Shown: in pieces, positions 35,301 through 42,192 of the stretch
Layout of the letters: every line of letters starts with the position of its first letter
How positions within the stretch are numbered: the stretch's first letter is position 1
Assembly (NCBI GenBank): GCA_002368155.1
Contig: AP018182.1
Coordinates: 124,001 to 188,000, forward strand
From: Nostoc carneum NIES-2107
Lineage (GTDB): Bacteria; Cyanobacteriota; Cyanobacteriia; Cyanobacteriales; Nostocaceae
Length of the DNA stretch: 64,000 nt
Direction of reading: 5' to 3'
Made by a program: the position numbers and the translations under genes
The notes under the pieces: generated by a model
The model's database searches: none
What the model saw: only the letters and a program-made list of their open reading frames with translations
Told to the model about the DNA's origin: nothing

Positions 35301-37120
35301 ATAACACCTACACTAATGCCATCGCTCATGTGGATGGCGATTTCCTCAAATTCTGGCTGACTGCCATCTTCTTGGTAAAAAGATTGTTTTTTAAGTTTGA
35401 CAGTTGGAGCGTAGGCGTTTTCAGGAAGGTTGCGCTCCTTTGCTTCGGTGGTGAGGTTGGGATACTTGCTTGCCCGCTCGAAGCCGATACAATCACCATC
35501 GTAGTCGCGTGCTTGACGCTCTTGTTCGGACTCTTGAGGGAGAATCTCTAATTCATAACCAACTGATTTTAGTTCTAAAATATACTGATTAAATTTGTTA
35601 GTAAACTCGATTTTATCCTTATTTTCGAGCTTATTAATATTTTGGTCTAAGTAATTTTCAATACCTTCTAACTGGATATTTTTTCCTTGAGCTTCTGGCA
35701 GGATAGATTTAATTTGCTCATTGAGGCGGTTGTAAATGCGATCGCTTGTTTCGTCCGAGACAGCGATCGCACCAGCGAGAGGTTGACCATCAGGCCCAAG
35801 GATATCTTCTACAATTGTGTTAGTTGAGACGCACAGACCATTTGAGTTGAGGAAAGGGGAGCGGAAGTTGAGAACTTCTTCGCCGTCTTGATAATGGGGT
35901 ATGGAAATTTCCTCATTTCGCAGGTCTTTGGAGGGAATGACCATTGCTCGCTCAAACGTTAACGTCTTGCCGATGGCGATTTCTTTCCACTCGTTTTGGA
36001 CGAACCGGGCGAGTTCGCGCTGTACTTTCTCAGTTTCGAGAAGTTGCCCCTCTCCTTGCAGGTCAGCTTTGATGAGTTTGTAAATAAACGAGTCAGTAGC
36101 AATGCGATCGCGCAAAGTTTCTAACTCTTCTGCTAATGTTGGATCTTCTGCTGCTTGTTCTTCTAGTGTGGTTGCTTGTTCTTCTAAAAAGGCTTTCCGT
36201 TTCTCGTACTTTTCGCAGTAAAGTTGTGCAAGTTGCCGAGGATCATCCTGTGCTTCTTTAAGCTTTTTGGCTTCAAGTTCTAGCTGTTCAGTAAAGTCTT
36301 TCAGTCCATTAGGGAATGAAGCGAGTAACTGCGATATAGCTGTCTTGCCGAGTTCAGACTGTGATTTTTCACCTAGCCAGATATTTTGTCGGTACAATCC
36401 AGGTTGAATTTGAGGCTTAGTCGGGCCATTAGGATTATCTTTATCAGTTCCCTTGAACGCAGATAAGGGAAGAATTAGATCAATTTTAATTAAGTTATTG
36501 GGGTCTTGATAATTGAGGATTTGCTCAAGGTTAGCAGGGCGTAGTGTACCTTTACCAAAGCGGTATTTATTGTCATCTCCGTCTCGATCAGTCCAACCGA
36601 AGCGGTGCTGAATTACTCGATATTTATCACCTTTTTGATGCTTGGTTAATTCGTGATACAGTTCTTTTGATATTTGTCCGTAACAGTCTCCTGTTAGCCG
36701 ATATGCTTGGTCATTACTGATAATGCCACCATTTTCACCATTATTATCATCAACTATTAAAATAGTTAACTCTTTATTGACAGCATTTCTACATGAACCA
36801 AGAAAGATAGACCCGTAAGCACCTCTATCTTTGTTATCAGGGCATAGTTGTCTAATTGTATCTAGACATTCTTCGGGGCCATATAACAACCGAGTTTTTG
36901 ATGATAATAATAATTTATGACCTTCAGGATGATTAGTTAATTGTTCCACGGTAGACTTTTCGTCCATATGCCCGAACGAAAAGTTTACCCCAGGAGAGAA
37001 ATGTTCTAGTAGAGTATTATGAAGTTCTTCTTTTAACAGCGAATCTGGATTATTTGTATTACCATCTGTATGAATCCATTGATTTAATCTAGTGTCAAAA
37101 TGTTTAGCTTGAATTGTCAT
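29375..37120 (-). CDS. Giant multidomain protein with single-chain RNA-polymerase-like core, AlkB-, NADAR- and SLOG-like regions
   Basis: 2581 residues, ATG 37120. Residues 1-560: GKGTLRP (Lys190), FRSPFLN (Arg420) and ARDYDGDCIGFE (Asp539, 541, 543) appear in the order of the polymerase features Lys-loop, R-x-P and metal-binding DxDGD of double-psi-barrel RNA polymerases (beta-prime, QDE-1, YonO, crAss-like). Residues about 560-1600 have no family I recognise. Residues about 1690-1820: AlkB-like 2OG-Fe(II) dioxygenase pattern, NYHRDD (His1742, Asp1744), NEHAA (His1802) and GRWSINIW (Arg1811). Around 2115-2200: NADAR-like (ASAEHAF with Glu2121, then WLENCTS and DQQWQGKG). Around 2290-2370: SLOG-like (VSGSGPWRGVT and VGNAQGTDQLV). 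The C-terminal 200 residues are helical. Likely cytoplasmic. The start codon lacks a clear ribosome-binding site. Domain calls come from motifs read by eye; the catalytic activity is unproven. Confidence 0.7.
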   Translation of the reverse strand: MTIQAKHFDTRLNQWIHTDGNTNNPDSLLKEELHNTLLEHFSPGVNFSFGHMDEKSTVEQLTNHPEGHKLLLSSKTRLLYGPEECLDTIRQLCPDNKDRGAYGSIFLGSCRNAVNKELTILIVDDNNGENGGIISNDQAYRLTGDCYGQISKELYHELTKHQKGDKYRVIQHRFGWTDRDGDDNKYRFGKGTLRPANLEQILNYQDPNNLIKIDLILPLSAFKGTDKDNPNGPTKPQIQPGLYRQNIWLGEKSQSELGKTAISQLLASFPNGLKDFTEQLELEAKKLKEAQDDPRQLAQLYCEKYEKRKAFLEEQATTLEEQAAEDPTLAEELETLRDRIATDSFIYKLIKADLQGEGQLLETEKVQRELARFVQNEWKEIAIGKTLTFERAMVIPSKDLRNEEISIPHYQDGEEVLNFRSPFLNSNGLCVSTNTIVEDILGPDGQPLAGAIAVSDETSDRIYNRLNEQIKSILPEAQGKNIQLEGIENYLDQNINKLENKDKIEFTNKFNQYILELKSVGYELEILPQESEQERQARDYDGDCIGFERASKYPNLTTEAKERNLPENAYAPTVKLKKQSFYQEDGSQPEFEEIAIHMSDGISVGVINNHLTAIEALESEITILKNFSSEKDSIEYVQQVAKHYEDLFKTEAWAKSKGIEGKEIPSKYRSYMEEFIKTVRQEPANTLVAMNINTQMYREMIAEAAFQNQIAVDLFKSAKKPEIEIIRNNSRILHREVNYIKDKKKDVYIDNTIQPTGYSPVELLIAQTNQYFEKARLESREIVQFQALFKGVEFSHEQRLRATLIKKEFDKSFNRASELSKQKETEKGPSANITLANGNQVSIINLLQYDNEFIWKANTITIKFTEIPEDKRNNNRPHKYLVYAQINDETENGKPKFKKLGTLAREQENKLEEIGITVGQELKSNKISFQPELSEGQIKLLYQKAYQIAEEFSNSIPEDQKLAMAAATWAVSTTRENSNDKSSDRQNKVSNFAFAAFPQEIISQLDTLKFTEFSITGFDRNSEFFNEKQPQSIQFNLAEDGKSVIEIQNQEGNYETFGNIEQSNARLPIGTIAIGSVERGEVYTTSVTTKVPGLPELTFKVGEVNKFGNSQRFNNERVMLTIEKVDLIREDYTIYLQNGNKPEKLGNIDKESIKEGIAQGWLAEKPGNGQKLHLKIQTIITGQNAYVIAETSQNNLLRINITNPKYKKQEINNQAFQETLVRAFDKKHVYIAKIGDQSLGIIGQHNERLEADLNKGNIQKQWQRKETSTVQKLIDTGIIRPNQQRTTIPAQITSNESTCKIIINPETVQYPDKWVKRSQLISNEKPVITEQQEKRNQILGKINERPTIMFQDKEQKLVGLLGLAVDENLTEKTKKYLEKVGVSYEQLPVSQARLEAKKGMTVFILDETTISSELRQTFINRAGGHIKSADTPSQPTPIIPQQTVYFYNPNQQYTSSDGSLLETKEAFGLVVPAQDAIAVATWLESKSTENDYFIESNTATFIFNKNEISEEIKKEFNSLLGEAINIGEVDGFDRYEQFSAELNQKIATEGSGLQLNQIPENSDYQKALKALPNRPRELNQEDSPVPIVPAKALPEKNITNIQLNTNATVAGISQVYQNTGEIQVVNNTKLEAKNQPILLPNSRQADPTKAIEILGKVSEEKVEQLRSYLETHLKPILENDKSNYALLRQVAWIGAKWDLKDKDFKPGVQDDSLMELVKQVYPDADIVLVTYSENPGAGINYHRDDSYAATEARSINIGNSDWGYRAAKERMAWTREENQDAPYQEFKLESGTVTRFNCKNEHAALNTEAGRWSINIWSIKNDLGRENSVRQKFENFLTSNQPPRAVVQSNNDLTIKANEWTPGGEIKVERSYTSLREFTQNIPSHPSNQPTVEEIIAIGNSTAARAANSQIPDNATISGKPVPMVYSLHLHGEAAALPVDTTIDAMRGHGRIHTTRGVDYQKTYGINEGDIAIALGKNGEQVAFRAGKQYKITTQMIQDPSYQQAWARWEKHSPKELTQTQASKSQVYGLFMEPLGDYVNGKIVPFLTIEKQAATPVNISPDSKDGLGVALSLATALAKEQGKLQNDYQVSVKNNPEAPAGQYGVETHVQKPQGVAYASAEHAFNHQKQLYPSVDKYQLMVEVLQAKLEQHPRLTEAIAKRGGVNWLENCTSITNAQDQQWQGKGKESAFIQALSEAYIYVIAKSQQTTVQTQQDKSQQTALWPTNPVSQLEPINAAVAEHMKKDIAMAQIATQFIGKSAAPPGTPSSTRNYEQAWGERTNTGNYSKEDMIMVSGSGPWRGVTSEQIAQTFENHYKPLLDKAIAVKSSFLVGNAQGTDQLVQNYLQEKGYKVEQTSQGYAVFNPVENTKVSSDIISTNTQVSDNSLIAKDKNIFSSQQSQQPNIHQALASPAQPKMQQVGAMDSIIERMKANTVQNLQDWYMAAEKLGKSDTYLNRIQEITNLYIQENISLENAFKAMEQDIKDLEKVNEMTSLAQRVVKTIGQEDINGIMTVQTEKYQIATQTQNQTYLVKDKKDNILLYVKQGKTQVSNISDETLQDFQVMSDRINNALKDVKKDLVER

Positions 37121-37760
37121 ATATGAACAATTAAACTTATAAAATTAAAGATAAATTTTTACTTTTTGGCACTAAAATATCCGTAGAGTTTAATTTTACT
37201 TTCTCTTTATCAGTAATCTATTCAACAAATTTCTAATTTTTACTAACAATTTATTAGTAATTAAAAGTACCTTTTTATAAGGTTTTTACTTAGCTTAGTC
37301 TTTATGAAAGCTTATCCTGTGTGATTTCATAATTTAAGTATGACAAAAAATATACAAACTTATTAATTACTTTTTACTTAGTTATAAATCAGTAGTAACT
37401 TTTGTAATGTTTGCGATTCTGGTTGTATTTTACGTAAATCCCTACAACCTAATCAGTCAACTAGTACGATTAGTCAATTTACACCTTTAGTTTAAAGAAA
37501 GGATATCCAAAAAACCTTTCACCCCATCAATTTCTGAATATCCAGACAAAACAAATAACTCTTGCGATCGCCCGCAGAGATTGTTAGCGATCGCTATCGC
37601 TAAATTAAGTCCCTGCCCTTAAAAATTTTAAATTTTGGAACTTTATTTTAAACGTACACTACAAGATTAAGCCAAAATTTTAGGATTGCCCTTTGTTCTA
37701 GCTGTTCTTTTTTTGTTCTAGTTACTTTTATAATTTTATATAGCTAGAACAAAGAGGTTT
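37121..37760. promoter_or_regulatory. Intergenic region with three TTTGTTCTAG boxes
   Basis: Of this 640-base spacer, 37121-37690 is AT-rich with two HIP1-like sites near 37565-37600 and nothing else notable. At 37691-37703 CTTTGTTCTAGCT faces its exact complement AGCTAGAACAAAG at 37742-37754, and a third direct copy TTTGTTCTAG lies between, near 37711. This 13-bp inverted repeat sits immediately before the small ORF at 37761, as an operator for autoregulation would. Confidence 0.5.
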
Positions 37761-37955
37761 ATGGGCAAGATAAACGATGTTAGAATTTTTGCGCCTGAGC
37801 AAGATATTGCGTCGTGGCAGTCGTTGTTTGAGAAGATGGAAGCGCAGTGACTGGTTGAAATTGTCCAAAAACCAGATAAATTTTATGAAGTCAGGGAAAG
37901 TGAGAAACTTAAACGAAGGTATTTCAAGATTAAGTTGTTGCGCTCTGGTTTATAA
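37761..37955 (+). pseudogene. 64-codon small gene interrupted by an in-frame TGA
   Basis: From ATG 37761 (after AAAGAGGTTT) the frame reads MGKINDVRIFAPEQDIASWQ and on to a TGA at 37848. It then continues with coding-like sequence (LVEIVQKPDKFYEVRESEKL, then KRRYFKIKLLRSGL) to TAA at 37953. Both halves look like one small basic protein. Either a nonsense mutation, a readthrough case, or a genuine 29-residue peptide. Resembles the first gene of a small toxin-antitoxin or control unit by its operator; no family known. Confidence 0.4.
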
Positions 37956-38076
37956 AAACATAACATAACTCATGACTTAGAACCAGAAAAATCTATTATG
38001 ACTCGGATGTACAAATTTTGGCACTAATACGTAGTGGAATTGCTTAAAACATCAACCTAGATGTATTAATGCTTTC

Positions 38077-38106
38077 TACGAAGTATTCAAATTTGAACAC
38101 TTCGTA
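38077..38106. repeat. Palindrome, copy 2 (downstream of relaxase)
   Basis: TACGAAGTATTCAAA followed by TTTGAACACTTCGTA, 30 bases with a single mismatch pair. The 26-base core at 38079-38104 is identical to the copy in the parB-like gene. It lies 60 bases beyond the relaxase stop. The rest of 37956-38165 shows no gene. Confidence 0.8.
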
Positions 38107-38165
38107 TTTCATATATCAACACTAGGAATTCTCAGTAGATTAAATTCTCTCCCCTAACAGATTTA

Positions 38166-39671
38166 CTACTGCTCAATACCTGTTTGCGATCGCTGTTGAT
38201 TAATTAATGCTTGTTGGGTAAAGAAACGCAAACTTTCAATCTGCTCAATTTCGTTTGTGGTTAGTCGAGTTGGTATCTCTTCGTACCAGGTTCTCTGACT
38301 GTAGCAGGTTTGCATCACAGGAGTATTATCCCCATGACGGTAAACACTCAGAGTATTTCTATCTAAGCTGGCACTCAACTCCTGTCCTTTGATACGGAAG
38401 TTATTGGTAACAAGCATATAGTCAGTGATTATAGAAGGCAAATGTTTGAGAGTAGAAGGCAGAAGGTTAAGAGAAGGAGGAACAGGGGAAGATTGCTCTT
38501 CCAGGAGTTGTTTAGCAGTAAGACCATTTTCTTCTGAAATATCCTGTTGTGGGTACTGTTTTTGGGGATGTGGCTGAACTTTTTTCTTAGTGTTATTTGC
38601 TTTCAATGTGGGGTTGTCTTCCAATTTGGATTGTATTACTGGAATCTCACTTGGATAATTACTGTTTAGTGTATATGTACTAACAAGTGTTTTGGAGTTA
38701 CTATCGGTATCACCATTGCTATCACTTGCACTGCTGCTAGTAGTTTTATCACTATATAAGTAATTATTATTAATTAGTGTGTTGCAATTTATGCGGTTAA
38801 TTGCTCTGGCTTTAGCTTGTTGAATTACTTCTTTATCTTTATCTGGGTCGTACATGATTCCATATTCAGACCGCAGTTTGTTCCAGCTATAAGGTTTGTA
38901 TACTTGATAACCAGCAATTTTTACATCATTATGAATGTAGGTAAAGCCTAGTAGTTCTTCCCCCTGCATCTTAGGCAATACTCCAATGTTGTTTTCCTCC
39001 AGGCGTTCAATGAACGTAGAGACGGTGGGACTGTCCTTAATGGCTTCCCCTATTGCTTGGCGAATAATTTCCTTACTGGTTGGGGTTTTGTGCTTACTGT
39101 TGACTGCTCTAATGCTTTTTGATCGGTTGGGGCTGGTGAGTGTAATAATCCCGTACTCTTGCTCTAACTTAGAGGCCACAGCTTCATTTGTTGTCGGTGT
39201 TACTTCCAATCCTAGTTCCGCCGCTATGCGTCTAGTTGAGACTTGGGAGTTGAAATAATCATAGGAATCATTAACTAAGCTGCCATCTAACCGAATCCGG
39301 GAGGCGATTATATGCAGGTGTTCGTGGTTGCGATCCTGGTGGCGTACTGCAACGAATTGACTGGTAGCTCCTACAGATGATTCTTCCTTGGGCAAGTATC
39401 CCATATCCTTGAGATATTCTCTTGCTACATAACTGTACTGACTGTCTGATAAATGCTCGTGGTAGTTGGGACGATGTGCGATTGAGATGATGAGGTGAGC
39501 GCACTGCCGTTTAACTGCTTTGTTGGTGTACTTGATGGTGAGAAACTGCTGGTTAAATTCATCTGGCTTTGTTCCCATCATATTAGTATTGACAATCGCA
39601 GCATCATCTTTCCCCAAGACATACTTGAGCGTGTCGAGAAAATTGGGTTTTTTGTAGATGACGGGAATCAA
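38166..39671 (-). CDS. Relaxase (MobP/VirD2-like mobilisation nuclease)
   Basis: 501 residues. The N-terminus starts with a TTG at 39671 (MIPVIYKKPNFLDTLKYVLG); the next Met would remove the conserved first motif. Tyr17 is the candidate nicking residue. The metal triad motif III is RNHEHLHII with His116, His118 and His120. Residues 140-290 look like a conserved accessory domain; the remainder is Ser/Asn/Pro-rich linker and a short C-terminal domain. It nicks oriT and pilots the strand in conjugation. The MobC-like gene lies upstream in the same direction. It is flanked on both sides by the long palindromes. Confidence 0.88.
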   Translation of the reverse strand: MIPVIYKKPNFLDTLKYVLGKDDAAIVNTNMMGTKPDEFNQQFLTIKYTNKAVKRQCAHLIISIAHRPNYHEHLSDSQYSYVAREYLKDMGYLPKEESSVGATSQFVAVRHQDRNHEHLHIIASRIRLDGSLVNDSYDYFNSQVSTRRIAAELGLEVTPTTNEAVASKLEQEYGIITLTSPNRSKSIRAVNSKHKTPTSKEIIRQAIGEAIKDSPTVSTFIERLEENNIGVLPKMQGEELLGFTYIHNDVKIAGYQVYKPYSWNKLRSEYGIMYDPDKDKEVIQQAKARAINRINCNTLINNNYLYSDKTTSSSASDSNGDTDSNSKTLVSTYTLNSNYPSEIPVIQSKLEDNPTLKANNTKKKVQPHPQKQYPQQDISEENGLTAKQLLEEQSSPVPPSLNLLPSTLKHLPSIITDYMLVTNNFRIKGQELSASLDRNTLSVYRHGDNTPVMQTCYSQRTWYEEIPTRLTTNEIEQIESLRFFTQQALINQQRSQTGIEQ

Positions 39672-39857
39672 GTTGAGTTTAGGGTTTAGTAGCTAAGAAC
39701 GTTTTTTCAACCTAGCAATTCTACTTAGAAATGCAAAGAACTTGACTGTAAAGATTTGAACAAAGTTTAATGATTACCTACTCTCAACTAATATCAATAA
39801 ACAAAATAGAGATTTATCGCTTCTAAATTTTTCTACTTTCTATATATATCGGCACTT

Positions 39858-39891
39858 ATATCGAAGTATTCAAATTTGAATACTTCGATAT
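39858..39891. repeat. Perfect 34-bp palindrome, copy 3 (between mobC and relaxase)
   Basis: ATATCGAAGTATTCAAA and its exact reverse complement, with no mismatch. It lies in the 245-base spacer between MobC-like stop and relaxase start, together with AT-rich sequence. Could be a protein-binding site controlling the relaxase gene, a centromere copy or part of oriT. Confidence 0.85.
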
Positions 39892-39916
39892 TGATTAGTA
39901 TAAGTTCTCAACAAGC

Positions 39917-40312
39917 TTATTTTTCAACTTCTTGGTTGTGTAGAGGATTCCCAGCGTCTTGTTTAGAGCCTGCGAGCTCTATATTAAATGCAGCAGCAAT
40001 GGTTTTATCTACGAGTGCGATCGCAATTTCGACTTGGTTAATAATTTGCTGGTTGTTTGTTTCCTTGGCAAGGTGAGATAACATCATCAGTTCGCTTTTG
40101 AGGGTTCCTGCCGTAGCACGGATGGTTATTACATCTGCGGGTGGTTTTACTGCTAGCACTCGTCTTAACCCACATGAACGTAGATACTCAGATGCCGTTT
40201 GTCCTGTGGCGGTGGCTTTCTCCTCAATGGCGTTTTTTTCTTCCTCAAAGACGTATACCTTAACTAATTTGGTTCGTTTAGCAGGCCTATTTACCATACC
40301 TTGTTTAATCAT
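39917..40312 (-). CDS. MobC-like relaxosome accessory protein
   Basis: About 131 residues from ATG 40312; the upstream extension to 40402 looks non-coding. An N-terminal basic strand (KRTKLVKVYVFEEEKNAIEE) and KATATGQTASEYLRSCGLRR give the ribbon-helix-helix pattern of MobC/MbeC proteins. A helical C-terminal half follows (KSELMMLSHLAKETNN). These proteins bind oriT and help the relaxase to melt the nick site. Positioned directly upstream of the relaxase gene, as usual. Confidence 0.82.
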   Translation of the reverse strand: MIKQGMVNRPAKRTKLVKVYVFEEEKNAIEEKATATGQTASEYLRSCGLRRVLAVKPPADVITIRATAGTLKSELMMLSHLAKETNNQQIINQVEIAIALVDKTIAAAFNIELAGSKQDAGNPLHNQEVEK

Positions 40313-40827
40313 TGGACTGGGGGAAGTATGACGCTTTTCTGTAATGTGCCAAGGAACTCGTCGGACAACCAAAAATTCCACTTTTCTCACGCACACTACC
40401 ATTGCGGATAATATAGCCGTTATCCTTGGTATAACTGAAATTGCGGTTATATGACTTTAGTAATAGTACTGCAACTGCTGTGAAATCGCTTTTACAAGCA
40501 TTATGCTGTTAGGGTCGAACTATGCGATCGCAGATTATTGTCTATGTAAAAATACTTACTTTATTATAAAATCTATTCTTTATTTCCTGTCCTTGACTAG
40601 AGAACGAGAATATTGTGTTTTTTGTTAAAAATAATACATATCTTATTTATCGTAGAATGCTGAGAGCAGTGCAGTAATCGTGCCATTGTAGTTAGGAAAA
40701 AGATTATCAGTCAATAATCAAGTGTGCGATCGTGAAATTTCATCTATGTATATAAACTTAAATTAATGTATAAAATAAGCTGTAAGCGATTTGTTTAAAA
40801 TTGAGCGTATGTTAACTGGATTAGACT

Positions 40828-40857
40828 TATACTACAATTTTGTATTTTTGTAGTATA
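40828..40857. repeat. 10-bp perfect inverted repeat upstream of mobC (candidate oriT element)
   Basis: TATACTACAA, ten-base spacer, TTGTAGTATA. It lies in the roughly 1.07-kb gene-free region 40313-41385 between the mobC and parR-like starts. Inverted repeats upstream of mobC are where oriT of MobP plasmids is often found. Confidence 0.55.
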
Positions 40858-40880
40858 TAACAATATGAGTCGTATAGAAC

Positions 40881-40913
40881 TTATTATCAATTAATTGTAG
40901 TTATTGATAATAA
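40881..40913. repeat. 11-bp perfect inverted repeat next to the previous one
   Basis: TTATTATCAAT, 11-base spacer, ATTGATAATAA. Only 23 bases from the preceding inverted repeat. No nick-region consensus can be named with confidence. Confidence 0.55.
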
Positions 40914-40999
40914 ATCTAGTTTGAAATAGGCCCATTTGCCATACCTTGTTTACTAGCCTGATTGCACCAAGTGCGAGGGTAGGACGTAGTAGAGCGTGC

Positions 41000-41182
41000 A
41001 GTGAGTACGGGAGAAGTAAGCAGAGAGTAAGCGGTGAGTACTAGGGAAGTGCGTGTGTCTTATGCAGGTCTAATTTAAATGGAAAAAGTATATCAAATCA
41101 ATAATTTAACTAACAAATAGAGATTTTTCACCACTTAGTCAGTGAGTACTCGGCAAGTTGCGGGAGAGTACTGAGGAAGTAG
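41000..41182 (+). repeat. Four imperfect direct repeats (candidate parC centromere)
   Basis: Copies of a GTGAGTACTnGGGAAGT-like unit at about 41001-41017, 41034-41050, 41141-41158 and 41164-41181 (the last as GAGAGTACTGAGGAAGT). They lie upstream of the 41386 gene and the ParM-like actin. Direct repeats at this place are how parC centromeres and promoter-operators of type II partition loci look. They could also be replication iterons. Confidence 0.6.
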
Positions 41183-41385
41183 CCTGGGGCGTACAGATAT
41201 AGTAATTTTAATCACTTCTACATTACTGGAAATGTAGATTAAGCCTATCGAATAAGTGGTTTAAATATTACTAACTACTACAGTATGTAATATAAAATTG
41301 GCTAATTGTAATTTGAGTTAATTAGGTTAAAAGTTGAGATTGTTTTATTACTGTTGATTGTTGTAACTAACTCGGAGGGGGAATT

Positions 41386-41970
41386 ATGCCAAGGAAGGTG
41401 CAATCAGATTATGTAGAATTGTCAGTGGCAAGAAAGAAAGGTTCTAGTGAAGCGAGATTGTTGCAATACCTGAAGGACAGTGAAAAGGGAGGGGGGGATA
41501 TGATAATGGAGGCGATAATTCCTCTCTATCTCCCCTATATGCTCTACTCAGAGGGTGTAAGGGGTGAAAAATTATCTTCGTGCGTATTGGATGCGATCGC
41601 GCAGTTGGAAGTACAAATAATTAAGATGAAACGGGCTTTCGGGATGGAGGGACTTGCCCAAGTAGTGCTAGTGCAGCCTTATGGTAGTGGACTTCCCACT
41701 TCTGCTGCAATTACCACACAACCTCATGGTAGTGGAGTTTTTTCTCTGATGGCTACAACTGATATTCAGGCTCAAGCAGAGAAGAGTGCGAGTTTTTTTA
41801 CGGGCGTAGTTTCGACCAATGATGTTTCTGTTTCATCAGAGGTGCCGCTTGTTGTGGAGGAACAGTCTTTTCAAGAGGAAGATTTGGATGATGATTTCTT
41901 CAATGATGATGAAGATGATGTGATTGCTAAAGCAGAGATAGAAGTTGATCCGGGATTTCGTTTAGAGTAA
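41386..41970 (+). CDS. ParR-like DNA-binding partner of ParM (putative)
   Basis: 194 residues, ATG 41386 after CGGAGGGGG. The N-terminal 75 residues contain a beta-like strand (DYVELSVARKKGSSEARLL) and helices, then a conserved-looking core (IMEAIIPLYLPYMLY). They are followed by a variable linker and a strongly acidic tail (EEDLDDDFFNDDEDD). Arrangement and size fit a ribbon-helix-helix ParR with a C-terminal ParM-capping tail, although here it precedes parM while in R1 it follows. Assignment is mostly by context. Confidence 0.52.
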   Translation: MPRKVQSDYVELSVARKKGSSEARLLQYLKDSEKGGGDMIMEAIIPLYLPYMLYSEGVRGEKLSSCVLDAIAQLEVQIIKMKRAFGMEGLAQVVLVQPYGSGLPTSAAITTQPHGSGVFSLMATTDIQAQAEKSASFFTGVVSTNDVSVSSEVPLVVEEQSFQEEDLDDDFFNDDEDDVIAKAEIEVDPGFRLE

Positions 41971-42192
41971 GGAAACTGTATCCAGCGATCTCATTTGTAG
42001 ATTGTCCATCCTATAAATTTGGGTATCAAGGTGTGAGGTCATCGTCTGCGCTGCAAAAAAATGGATGATAATTGTAAAATTTTTTCTAAGACAGGGTAAT
42101 ACTGCTATAAAGTAAGCCTTTTTCCATACCGAGTTAATACTTATAAAGGTTAAATTGTAAGTAATAGCAGAGATGAATTGAAACCTTTATAT

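Noticed and set aside
37777-37968. 63-residue Arg/Ser-rich ORF
   Set aside because: Overlaps the more protein-like frame from ATG 37761 and has the composition of an out-of-frame translation.
40981-41190. CRISPR array in the repeat-rich segment
   Set aside because: Only four imperfect, unevenly spaced short repeats, and no cas genes in the window.
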